A stretch of 21,103 nucleotides of DNA from assembly GCA_900752785.1 (NCBI GenBank), contig CAADWP010000139.1, forward strand, positions 1 to 21,103, read 5' to 3'. Position 1 is the stretch's first letter. The number at the start of each line of letters is the position of its first letter. The stretch is from an uncultured Ruminococcus sp. (GTDB taxonomy: Bacteria; Bacillota; Clostridia; Oscillospirales; Ruminococcaceae). The notes beneath the pieces are model-generated. The model was not told the origin of the DNA. It searched no databases and worked only from the letters and a program-made list of their open reading frames with translations. Shown one piece after another: positions 14,133-21,103 of the stretch. A program made the position numbers and the translations under genes.

Positions 14133-15026
14133 ATGGTAGAGCTAAAAAACGTATCAGTTACCTACTCCAGCGGCGTTGACGCTCTCAATAACGTCAGTCT
14201 CAAAATAAACGACGGCGATTTCGCTTTCGTTGTAGGTAATTCAGGTGCGGGAAAAAGCACTATGATAAAGCTTCTGCTGAAGGAAATAGACGCAACAAGC
14301 GGTACTGTTACCGTAAACGGCTATAATCTCAGTAAGCTAAAAAAAAGAAAGACTCCGGAATTCCGCCGCACACTCGGTTTTGTCTTTCAAGATTTCCGAT
14401 TGATCCCTTCGATGACCGTTTATGAAAATATCGCTTTCGTTCTCCGTGTTATCGACGCTCCCATAAAATACATAAGAAAGCGCGTCCCTTATGTTATAAG
14501 CCTCGTGGGACTTCATGCAAAAACTAATTCCTATCCCGATGAGCTTTCCGGCGGCGAAAAACAGCGTGTAGCCATTGCACGCGCTCTTGTCAACGACCCG
14601 CAGCTAATTATCGCGGACGAGCCTACAGGCAATATCGACCCTGAGCTTTCCTATGAGATCGTCGAGCTGCTCAAGGGAATCAACGATCAGGGAACCACGA
14701 TTCTTATGGTAACTCACGAACACGATCTTGTACGTCATTTTGGAGGACGTATAATTAATATTATCGACGGTGAAATAGTATTTGACGAGGTTATTCTCGG
14801 CTCCGGTGACGATCTTCTCCCTGGCAGCGAACCTGAAAATCAACCTAGAATATATACTTCTGAAGCTGAAAAAAATGAGTTTGACAATGTTCCGATCGAC
14901 GCAGAGGCTGCCTATCAGATAAACCGCGAACTTGAGGAATCCGGCGCTCTCAAAATCGACGATATGTCTGCTGACGATGTTATTGCTGCAATAAGCGGAG
15001 AAAAGACTTCGGGAGGTGCGACATGA
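14133..15026 (+). CDS. ftsE: Cell division ATP-binding protein FtsE, with long C-terminal extension
   Basis: FtsE is the cytoplasmic ATPase that, with FtsX, transmits division signals to cell-wall hydrolases. Seen here are Walker [10 protein letters not shown] (35-43), Q-loop [19 protein letters not shown], signature [15 protein letters not shown], Walker [13 protein letters not shown] and the switch VTHEHD. The FtsE-like core ends near residue 215. The protein then continues for about 75 acidic residues (many Asp, Glu and Ala), so it is about 297 residues against the usual 225-230. The extension looks partly helical and has no motif that I recognise. The stop overlaps the start of ftsX by four bases (ATGA), indicating coupled translation. 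AGGTAGGTG lies 8 nt before the ATG. Confidence 0.95.
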   Translation: MVELKNVSVTYSSGVDALNNVSLKINDGDFAFVVGNSGAGKSTMIKLLLKEIDATSGTVTVNGYNLSKLKKRKTPEFRRTLGFVFQDFRLIPSMTVYENIAFVLRVIDAPIKYIRKRVPYVISLVGLHAKTNSYPDELSGGEKQRVAIARALVNDPQLIIADEPTGNIDPELSYEIVELLKGINDQGTTILMVTHEHDLVRHFGGRIINIIDGEIVFDEVILGSGDDLLPGSEPENQPRIYTSEAEKNEFDNVPIDAEAAYQINRELEESGALKIDDMSADDVIAAISGEKTSGGAT

Positions 15027-15943
15027 AACTGAGCGGCGTTAAATATCTCACCGATCAAGGTGTTGAAAATATCTGGAAAAACAAAATGATGGCCTTTGCT
15101 ACTTTCTGCGTTTTGCTTATTTCGCTGCTGCTCGTAGGAATGGCGTCACTGTTCTATCTTAATATGAATTCTATGATTTCCGGATTAAACGATCAGAACG
15201 AAATTGACGTAATCATGGAGCTTGGCACTTCTGAAGAAGAAAATAAAGCTGCCGAAGAAGCATTAAAAAATATTGACAATATTAAAAGTATCTCTTTTAA
15301 ATCTAAAGAACAGGCTCTCAATGAAACAAAACAGGATATTGCTCCTGCTGATAAAATTTTAAGCAGCTCCAGCACATATATCGAGGGCGACGCAAGCTTT
15401 ATGCCTGACATATTTATTGTAACCGTGTTTGATACGGAAAAAATAAACGAAACTTCGGCTCAGATAATGGCTATCTCCAATGTCCAAGAAACACAATCCT
15501 CTCCGCAGGTAGCTGAATTCCTCCGCGAATTAAGGAGAGTCGTTACTCTTATTGCAGGTACAATAATCTTAGCTCTTTCCATAGTTTCCATGATAATGAT
15601 CTCAAATACTACAAAATCGAGCGTTTTCGCACGGCGTGAGGAGATTCAGATCATGAAATATGTCGGAGCCACCAATACGTTTATAAAAATGCCTTTCTTT
15701 GTCGAGGGTCTCATTACAGGACTTTTTGCCGGCATAGGATCGTTCTTTATTACATGGGCTGTATACAGTTCCGCTTATGATATACTTATCAACCAGCAGA
15801 CTCTTATGCAAGCAGTAAATGTAAGCAATGTCATCCCATTCAAAGACATAAGATTGACTGTTCTTATTTCTTATCTCGGAGTCGGTTCTTTGATCGGCGC
15901 AATGGGAAGCGTTGTAAGTACAAGAAAACATATAAACGTATGA
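15023..15943 (+). CDS. ftsX: Cell division protein FtsX
   Basis: This is the membrane partner of FtsE, 306 residues. It has four predicted membrane helices (about 22-45, 172-196, 220-245 and 280-301) and a large extracytoplasmic domain between the first two (about 46-170), the region that contacts a peptidoglycan hydrolase. The cytoplasmic segment RREEIQIMKYVGATNTFIKMPF is the conserved FtsX coupling region. The gene overlaps ftsE by ATGA, and a PcsB/EnvC-like hydrolase gene follows 56 bp downstream. The likely action is FtsEX-driven activation of that hydrolase at the septum, known for this family in other bacteria and inferred here. Confidence 0.95.
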   Translation: MKLSGVKYLTDQGVENIWKNKMMAFATFCVLLISLLLVGMASLFYLNMNSMISGLNDQNEIDVIMELGTSEEENKAAEEALKNIDNIKSISFKSKEQALNETKQDIAPADKILSSSSTYIEGDASFMPDIFIVTVFDTEKINETSAQIMAISNVQETQSSPQVAEFLRELRRVVTLIAGTIILALSIVSMIMISNTTKSSVFARREEIQIMKYVGATNTFIKMPFFVEGLITGLFAGIGSFFITWAVYSSAYDILINQQTLMQAVNVSNVIPFKDIRLTVLISYLGVGSLIGAMGSVVSTRKHINV

Positions 15944-15964
15944 CCTTCAAGCATGATCTTTCGG

Positions 15965-15999
15965 AAAGGAGGCGGCGCTAAAGGCGTCCGCAGCTTATT
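15965..15999 (+). promoter_or_regulatory. Ribosome binding site separated from its start codon by a hairpin
   Basis: The only good ribosome site before the hydrolase gene, AAAGGAG (15965-15971), is 28 nt from the ATG at 16000. The bases between form a GC-rich hairpin: GCGG-CGC (15972-15978) with GCG-T-CCGC (15984-15991), one bulge and a 5-nt loop. Folding it leaves 8 nt between ribosome site and start, a normal spacing. An in-frame TAA at 15979-15981 rules out a longer protein. Confidence 0.55.
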
Positions 16000-17355
16000 A
16001 TGAAAAATATAAAAGCATTAAAAAGAATAATTTCTTTCACTCTTAGTATCGTTATTGCATCTTCCGCTGCAAAAGCTTATCCGTTTCATGTAAACAATAA
16101 CGTAAAAGCTAAAACTCTTGCGGAAATACAAGCCGAACGCGAGGCAAATAAGCAGAAAATCGCCGAATATGAAGCGCAGCTTGCAACCCTTTCAAACGAT
16201 AAGGATAATAATGAGAAATATCAGGCTACGCTTATGAAGCAGATCGAGCTGTTTAAGGCGAATATTGATTCGCTGAACGCCGAAATTGAAAGTATAAGCA
16301 AAGATATTGAAGATGCTGAAAATAATATCAAAGCTATCGACGATTCAATAGTTCAAATGCAAAAAGATATTGACGACGGCGTTGAAAAATTCAAAAAGCG
16401 TCTTTACTCGATATACGTTTCAAGCGACAGCAGCCTTGCCGGAGTGATCCTTGGCTCCTCAAGTTTCAGCGATATGGTCGCAAACAAGGAGATGCTCAAG
16501 CGTATTGCCGACTATGATAAAGAACTTATCGACGATATACTTGACAATATTGAGAAAATTGAGGAATCCAAAAAGCAGCTTGAAGCTGAAAAACGAACGC
16601 TTGAAATGAAAAAAAGCGATCAGCAAAAGCGCAAGGAAGAAAAGTCCAAGGAACTTGAATCCTACAGCGAAAAAATGAAGCAGACTCAGGACGAGCTCGA
16701 CCGTATTCAGCGTGAACTTGATGCTACCAACAATAGTATTGACACCCTTAAAGAAATAAATGCTGCTTTAGACGCTGAGGAAGGAAAAATTGAGGCTGAA
16801 ATTCGTCGTAAGGCGGAACTTGCACAGAAAAGATATGAAGAAGAACAAAGAAAAAACCAACAGCAACAGCAACAACAGCAGCCAAGTAATGGAGGAAATT
16901 CTCAGCCTATAGTTATTCCCCCACCATCCGGAGACGGATTTATGTGGCCGACACCGGGATTTTGCTATATTTCCAGTCCGTTCGGCTATCGCTGGGGCAG
17001 ACTTCACGGCGGTATCGACATCGGCGATGCAGGCATTCACGGCGGTTCTGTCGTTGCTTCACGCTCGGGAACAGTCATCGCCGTTAACAATTCGTGCAGC
17101 CATGATTATTACAAAACCTCGACATGCGGCTGCGGAGGCGGCTACGGAAACTATGTTACGATAGCTCATGACGGTACATACTCTACACACTATGCTCACC
17201 TTGCTTCGGCAGCGGTATCCGTAGGCGATTACGTTCAGCAGGGTCAGGTCATCGGATATGTCGGATGTACAGGATTTTCAATGGGTTCACATCTTCATTT
17301 TGAAATTTATGTGAACGGCAGCCGTCAGGATCCTTTAGGCTTTGTAAGTCCATAA
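16000..17355 (+). CDS. Secreted PcsB/EnvC-like murein hydrolase (coiled coil plus M23 LytM domain)
   Basis: The 451-residue exported protein has a signal peptide ending near AAKA-YP (about 1-27) and a long coiled coil (about 35-280) of the PcsB/EnvC type that contacts FtsX. A Gln-rich linker with nine Gln follows (about 287-300), then an M23 peptidase domain (about 320-451). The zinc and catalytic residues are present: H336-x3-D340, the T-H-Y-A-H segment (H397, H400) and H431-x-H433. The domain should therefore be an active endopeptidase, unlike EnvC, whose LytM domain is degenerate. A Cys-rich insert (CSHDYYKTSTCGCGGGYG, about 366-383) interrupts the M23 fold and may form disulfides. Its position after ftsEX makes it the likely hydrolase that FtsEX activates. 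Confidence 0.92.
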   Translation: MKNIKALKRIISFTLSIVIASSAAKAYPFHVNNNVKAKTLAEIQAEREANKQKIAEYEAQLATLSNDKDNNEKYQATLMKQIELFKANIDSLNAEIESISKDIEDAENNIKAIDDSIVQMQKDIDDGVEKFKKRLYSIYVSSDSSLAGVILGSSSFSDMVANKEMLKRIADYDKELIDDILDNIEKIEESKKQLEAEKRTLEMKKSDQQKRKEEKSKELESYSEKMKQTQDELDRIQRELDATNNSIDTLKEINAALDAEEGKIEAEIRRKAELAQKRYEEEQRKNQQQQQQQQPSNGGNSQPIVIPPPSGDGFMWPTPGFCYISSPFGYRWGRLHGGIDIGDAGIHGGSVVASRSGTVIAVNNSCSHDYYKTSTCGCGGGYGNYVTIAHDGTYSTHYAHLASAAVSVGDYVQQGQVIGYVGCTGFSMGSHLHFEIYVNGSRQDPLGFVSP

Positions 17356-17438
17356 GCATTTTGAATCTATACTCATGGAAAACTTCACACATTTTCTTCT
17401 GTGAGGACAGGTTCTTAAACACAGAAATATCAGAATTC

Positions 17439-17483
17439 AGGATAGGATATAAGAACTTGTTCTAATTCCTATCCGATTTTTTT
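17439..17483 (+). terminator. Rho-independent terminator / possible attenuator before the S41 protease gene
   Basis: AGGATAGGA (17439-17447) pairs with TCCTATCC (17467-17474) and is followed by GATTTTTTT to 17483. The T run touches the ribosome site CGGAGGG of the next gene, whose ATG is at 17500. A new promoter cannot fit between, so expression of the protease must pass through this terminator. AGGTTCTTA (17409-17417) is complementary, with one wobble, to TAAGAACTT in its loop (17450-17458). Confidence 0.75.
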
Positions 17484-17499
17484 CGGAGGGCATCAGTAT

Positions 17500-18666
17500 A
17501 TGAATAAAAAAATCAGCCTTGGCCTTGCGCTGAGTCTTGTTGCAATAGCCTCTGCCGTTACGTTTATACTTACATCATTTTTTTCGCTGCAAAGCTTTAA
17601 CGAGAAAGTCATGGACGTAAACGAAAAGGCTAAAAAATACAGTTCACTGCAGGTTCTTGACGCTTATGTACGTGAGAATTATCTCGGAGAGATAAATGAA
17701 TCTGAGCTTAACGACGGTATATTAAAAGGATATGCCGCCGGACTGAACGATAAATATTCACGTTATCTTTCCAAGGAAGAATATATTGAAGAAATGAACA
17801 GCAATGAGGGAAATCAGGTTGGACTTGGTCTTACGTTACAGGAGGACAGCAGCGGTTATATCAGGATAATTGACATACTTCCCAACTCCCCTGCTTCCGA
17901 TTCTGAACTTAAACCTGATGATATTATTATAAAAGTCAATGGAGAGGAAGTTATTACTGCCGGTTTCGACGCGTCAATGGAAGCTATGAGCGGAGTTGAC
18001 GGAGCTGAAGTCACTATTACTGTCCGCCGCGACGGAATTGACACAGATCATACTCTTGTAAGAAGATCTATTGAAATCGTCTCTGTCACAAGCGAAATGC
18101 TTAATAATTATATCGGATACATAAAAATAGACGGCTTTAAAAACAATACTCCCGATCAATTTATTGAAGCCTTAGAACGTCTCACTGCCAACGGTGCAAA
18201 GGCTCTGATATTTGACGTCCGCGATAACGGCGGCGGAAGTGTTACAGCTCTGGAAGACTGCCTTGATCCACTTCTCCCCGAAGGAGTTATAGCTACTGCT
18301 GAATATAAGGATGGTCACTCGGAGACTATTATCCATTCTGACAGTTCAGAGCTTGAGCTTCCGATGGTAGTTCTTATGAACGAAAATACTGCCAGTGCCG
18401 CCGAACTGTTCTCCGTATCTTTAAAAGATTTTGGAAAAGCTGAACTTGTAGGAACACAGACCTATGGAAAAGGCGTTATGCAGACTACTGCGGAATTTGA
18501 CGGCGGCGGAGCTGTAATACTAACAGTGGCCAACTGTAAAACCACTGTTTCGGATTTCTATAACGGTATTGGTATTTCCCCCGATTATTCCGTTAAAAAT
18601 GAAAATGAAAATTATGATGCTCAGCAAAGCAAAGCTATTGAGGTTGCGCTTTCAAAGATAAAATAA
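17500..18666 (+). CDS. S41-family carboxy-terminal processing protease (CtpA-like)
   Basis: The 388-residue protein is held in or exported through the membrane by an N-terminal hydrophobic segment (about 5-30). It contains a PDZ domain (about 102-180, with the carboxylate-binding VGLGLTL loop) and an S41 protease domain (about 200-385). The catalytic Ser299 (in ENTASAAE) and Lys324 (in TYGKGVMQ) are both present, as is the family motif FDVRDNGGG. Such proteases trim or degrade extracytoplasmic proteins and are often next to PcsB-like hydrolases, whose level they may control. GGAGGG lies 12 nt before the ATG. It is separated from the hydrolase gene by a terminator-like hairpin. Length is typical. 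Confidence 0.93.
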   Translation: MNKKISLGLALSLVAIASAVTFILTSFFSLQSFNEKVMDVNEKAKKYSSLQVLDAYVRENYLGEINESELNDGILKGYAAGLNDKYSRYLSKEEYIEEMNSNEGNQVGLGLTLQEDSSGYIRIIDILPNSPASDSELKPDDIIIKVNGEEVITAGFDASMEAMSGVDGAEVTITVRRDGIDTDHTLVRRSIEIVSVTSEMLNNYIGYIKIDGFKNNTPDQFIEALERLTANGAKALIFDVRDNGGGSVTALEDCLDPLLPEGVIATAEYKDGHSETIIHSDSSELELPMVVLMNENTASAAELFSVSLKDFGKAELVGTQTYGKGVMQTTAEFDGGGAVILTVANCKTTVSDFYNGIGISPDYSVKNENENYDAQQSKAIEVALSKIK

Positions 18667-18700
18667 AACAAATAGCACCTTATTCAGAATTATAATTTAT

Positions 18701-18818
18701 GGTAACACCGCACAGAGCTTGTGCGGCAGATGCACAGACAGATTTTTGTGCAAGATGCCGAAAAATATGCAAGCAGATGACGTGCAAAGCCGTCAGGCGT
18801 GCTTTGTGCGGTGTTGCC
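18701..18818. repeat. 118-bp MITE-like element with terminal inverted repeats
   Basis: The ends GGTAACACCGCACA and TGTGCGGTGTTGCC are inverted repeats with 13 of 14 bases matching. The interior has many TGCA-containing words and shorter self-complementary pieces such as GACG-TGCAAAGC-CGTC. The flanks are TTAT on both sides (18697-18700 and 18819-18822), a possible 4-bp target duplication. It lies between convergent genes and codes for nothing evident. Confidence 0.65.
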
Positions 18819-18828
18819 TTATGTATAC

Positions 18829-18852
18829 AGGACGGTCATTGACCGTCCTTTT
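18829..18852 (+). terminator. Rho-independent terminator for the plus-strand operon
   Basis: GGACGGTCA and TGACCGTCC (18830-18848) form a perfect 9-bp stem, with an added A-T pair and a 1-nt centre, followed by TTTTAT. On the minus strand there is no T run, so it works mainly for the S41 protease transcript. Confidence 0.85.
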
Positions 18853-18858
18853 ATACTC

Positions 18859-20394
18859 TCAAAACAGCGGAGAGAAAATTCCAAGAAGATATCCTGCAAA
18901 CCGTTCCCAAAAGCTCCTGCCGCTGCAGTCCTCCTCCGTTATAAGATGTGATTTTATGACAGTTTCATCAAAGTCCTGCTTAATTTCGCCAATTATACCG
19001 CATTTATAAAATATAACCGCCGTTTCAAAATGCATATAAAAGCTGCGGTAATCAAAATTTATAGAGCCTATAACGGCAGACTTTCCGTCAGAAATACAAC
19101 ACTTAGCATGAATAAACCCCGGCGTATATTCATAAACCTTAACTCCCGATCTTACAAGTTTCGGAAAAAAGCTGCGTGTGATTATATTCACATATTTTTT
19201 ATCAGGAATATGAGGCGTGATAAGCTTCACCTCCACTCCCCTCTTTGCCGCAAATATCAGCGCATTCAGAAGCTCGTCGTCGGGAATAAAATACGGAGTT
19301 GTTATACAGATATAATCCTGCGCAGAATTTATAAGTTCCAGATATACATTTTTACCTACAGTTTCATTATCCAAAGGAGAATCCGAAAAGGGCTGTACAA
19401 AACCTTTCCCAAATACTTCAGCATCAGCATGAAAAGAATAATTTCCGTACAACTCTCCCTCGCTGACCGAATTCCAGAGCTGAAGAAACATTACAGTATA
19501 ATTAGAAACTGAGCAGCCCTTTAACATTACGGCAGTATCTTTCCAATGCCCGAACCTCACAATACGATTTATATATTCATCGGCAAGATTTGTTCCGCCG
19601 CTGAACGCAGTATTTCCGTCTATTACAACAATTTTTCGGTGATCCCGATTGTTTTGAACAGACGACAGAAAAGGTCGAAACGGATTAAATTCACGGCAGC
19701 TTACACCGCCGTCTTCAAGCCTTCCTATAATTTCTGAGCAGTCGGTCACTCCTGTACCTATCCCGTCGTAAAGTAAACGAACGTCTACTCCCTCAGCCGC
19801 TTTTTTTATTAATATATCGGCAATCTTTCCAAACATATAGCCTTTGCGGATAATAAAAAATTCCATGAAAATAAACTTTTTCGCTTTTTCCAGCTCATGA
19901 AGCATCGCCTCAAATTGCAGTTCGCCGAGTGAAAAATATTCTTCATATTCGCTGCGAAAAACAGGATATCCCCCATATTCAGCCACATATTTAGCCAGAC
20001 CAAAATACTCGGGACACTCATTAAAAAGTTCTTCTGCAACAGTATTGTCCTGCAAAAGAAGCTTTACGGAACGCTGTCGATAAATTCGCTCCACCGATTT
20101 CGGAAAGCTCCTTGACAGCCTTATAAAAATGTAACCTGCACCGCCTATCAGCGGAAATACGCTTATTGCCACAAGCCATGTCAGCTTATAGGCAGACGGC
20201 TCACCGCTGTTAATTATAAATAAAGAAAGACAAACGTCAAGAACCACCACAGACGCGTATATTGCAAAAAAATTCTTTCCTATCGAAATAACTGCAAGTA
20301 TCAGAAAAACTATCTGAAACAGCATCATTACCCCAAAAAGCAGGCTTCTTCCCAAAAATTTTTTTGCCGACGATCTTTTTTTAATAGATATCAC
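18859..20394 (-). CDS. cls: Cardiolipin synthase (phospholipase D family)
   Basis: The 511-residue membrane enzyme joins two phosphatidylglycerol molecules into cardiolipin. It has two N-terminal membrane helices (about 17-40 and 42-62), a further hydrophobic segment (72-93), and two PLD HKD motifs: H252-R-K254 with D259 in RDHRKIVVID, and H429-A-K431 with D436 in IHAKCCISD. Each is followed by the usual GG/GS-x-N segment (GGTNL, GSINFD). Length is normal. The start is uncertain. GTG at 20394 gives the longest frame. GAGGTGAT (20397-20390), a strong ribosome-site match, overlaps that GTG and is better placed for a rare ATT start at 20385. No gene follows on this strand before the convergent terminator. 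Confidence 0.94.
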   Translation of the reverse strand: MISIKKRSSAKKFLGRSLLFGVMMLFQIVFLILAVISIGKNFFAIYASVVVLDVCLSLFIINSGEPSAYKLTWLVAISVFPLIGGAGYIFIRLSRSFPKSVERIYRQRSVKLLLQDNTVAEELFNECPEYFGLAKYVAEYGGYPVFRSEYEEYFSLGELQFEAMLHELEKAKKFIFMEFFIIRKGYMFGKIADILIKKAAEGVDVRLLYDGIGTGVTDCSEIIGRLEDGGVSCREFNPFRPFLSSVQNNRDHRKIVVIDGNTAFSGGTNLADEYINRIVRFGHWKDTAVMLKGCSVSNYTVMFLQLWNSVSEGELYGNYSFHADAEVFGKGFVQPFSDSPLDNETVGKNVYLELINSAQDYICITTPYFIPDDELLNALIFAAKRGVEVKLITPHIPDKKYVNIITRSFFPKLVRSGVKVYEYTPGFIHAKCCISDGKSAVIGSINFDYRSFYMHFETAVIFYKCGIIGEIKQDFDETVIKSHLITEEDCSGRSFWERFAGYLLGIFSPLF

Positions 20395-20420
20395 CTCAAT
20401 ACTGGTTTTTTTAGGAAATA

Positions 20421-20431
20421 TGTGGTATAAT
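20421..20431 (+). promoter_or_regulatory. Extended -10 promoter of the thioesterase gene
   Basis: TGTGG-TATAAT (20421-20431) contains a consensus -10 at 20426-20431, with a TG further upstream; the -35 region (TGGTTT) is weak. It lies 45 bp upstream of the ATG at 20476 and next to the divergent cardiolipin synthase start. Confidence 0.55.
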
Positions 20432-20475
20432 AAAAATAGTTACCTGTGAAAACAATTACCGAAAGGACGTTTTTT

Positions 20476-20910
20476 ATGAATAATATAATTCCATATACCC
20501 GAAAGGTTTATTACTATGAAACAGACAAAATGGGCATAATGCACCACTCCAACTACATAAGAATATTCGAGGAGACCCGCGTTTCATTCCTCGATCAGGC
20601 AGGTATGCCCTTTGAAAACATTGAAGCTGCCGGAATCCTTATGCCTGTACTTTCTGTAGAATGCCGATATAAGCGTCCGCTTAGATTTGATGAAACCTTT
20701 GCTGTTTACCCCAAAATAACTAAATTCAACGGCACGACTCTATTCCTCAGTTATCGTATCATGAACAGCCTCACCGGAGAACTTTGCGCCGAAGGAAGCT
20801 CCTCCCACTGCTTTACCGATACAAATCTTAATCCGATCCGCACAAAATTAAAGTTCCCTAAAATTTATAAGGTATTCGCCGATTATAACGGAATCGAAAT
20901 TGCCGACTGA
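20476..20910 (+). CDS. Acyl-CoA thioesterase, 4HBT/YbgC-type hotdog fold
   Basis: This 144-residue cytoplasmic protein hydrolyses acyl-CoA or acyl-carrier thioesters by family assignment; the substrate is not evident. The 4HBT signature YYYETDKMGIMHHSNYIRIFEETR (12-35) contains the likely catalytic Asp17 and the central hotdog helix. Beta strands such as VECRYKRPLRFDETFAVYPKI follow. AAAGGA lies 10 nt before the ATG at 20476; an in-frame ATG at 20446 has no ribosome site. It has its own promoter and is divergent from cardiolipin synthase, which hints at a link to lipid metabolism without proving one. Confidence 0.88.
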   Translation: MNNIIPYTRKVYYYETDKMGIMHHSNYIRIFEETRVSFLDQAGMPFENIEAAGILMPVLSVECRYKRPLRFDETFAVYPKITKFNGTTLFLSYRIMNSLTGELCAEGSSSHCFTDTNLNPIRTKLKFPKIYKVFADYNGIEIAD

Positions 20911-20921
20911 ATACCCTGTCA

Positions 20922-21103
20922 TTGATTTTTCTAAAATCATTTGATATAAGCAGCGTTACGCTGCAAACATGTTCGCGCTGAAAAACAAATTTTGAAAAAA
21001 AATCTCCGCGTCTGTTGATATTTCTGATATTATATGATCTAAGCAGCGTGACGCTGCACCCATGTTCGCGCTGAAAAAAACAAATTTTGGAAAATAATCT
21101 CCG
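20922..21103. repeat. Tandem direct repeat, period 93 bp, at least two units
   Basis: Unit 1 starts at about 20922 and unit 2 at about 21015; the window ends inside or at the end of unit 2. Both contain TGAT-n-TTTCT, AAGCAGCGT-n-ACGCTGC (a 6-bp hairpin), CATGTTCGCGCTGAAAAA, CAAATTTTG and AATCTCCG in the same order and spacing. Differences are scattered substitutions and a small indel in the A run. No open frame is shared. Whether more units follow cannot be seen. Confidence 0.8.

Noticed and set aside
19030..19512. Open frame of 160 codons on the plus strand inside cardiolipin synthase
   Set aside because: It is antisense to a gene with two intact HKD motifs and shows no ribosome site or recognisable domain.
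20922..21103. CRISPR array
   Set aside because: Units are 93 bp apart with similarity across the whole unit, there are no unique spacers between short repeats, and no cas genes are present.

Overview
The window looks like a chromosomal segment of a low-to-moderate GC Gram-positive anaerobe of the Clostridia, most likely Ruminococcus/Oscillospiraceae-like. This is inferred from strong AGGAGG-type ribosome binding sites, TTG/GTG starts, a Clostridia-style arginyl-tRNA synthetase with an HIGN signature, the DUF1934-argS neighbourhood, and FtsEX beside a secreted PcsB-like hydrolase. No rRNA, CRISPR array or phage module is visible.

Left part (1-2120): a decayed accessory corner. It has the end of a probable TetR regulator, an ABC ATPase gene broken by a frameshift and then cut by a 5'-truncated IS630-type transposase, and a minus-strand tRNA-Leu(UAA) gene interrupted in the anticodon by a 239-nt group I intron. 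Next comes a probable ~97-nt small RNA gene on the minus strand with its own promoter and terminator.

Minus-strand block (2262-8877): an ECF sigma factor, its membrane-anchored partner and an intact lipoprotein D-Ala-D-Ala carboxypeptidase form one tight operon. A second carboxypeptidase homologue with its own promoter follows, and it has lost key residues of all three catalytic motifs. Upstream, separated by a 162-bp palindromic repeat, lie a permease gene and a galactokinase-family gene that has lost the GHMP signatures.

Plus-strand block (9261-18666): a D-Ala-D-Ala ligase homologue with magnesium- and substrate-binding residues replaced, a DUF1934 protein and argS form an operon. A PucR/CdaR-type regulator follows. 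Next is a division/cell-wall module: ftsE, ftsX, a PcsB/EnvC-like M23 hydrolase and an S41 carboxy-terminal protease. Right end (18701-21103): a MITE-like palindrome, a terminator, a minus-strand cardiolipin synthase, a divergent hotdog thioesterase, and the first two units of a 93-bp repeat that runs off the window.

Most genes serve the cell envelope: peptidoglycan precursor and peptide-stem chemistry, hydrolase activation at the septum, cardiolipin and an envelope-stress type sigma system. The two most striking points are the group I intron in the tRNA-Leu(UAA) anticodon and the presence, within about 8 kb, of three well-preserved genes whose products look like catalytically dead members of enzyme families (a DD-peptidase, a galactokinase and a D-Ala-D-Ala ligase).
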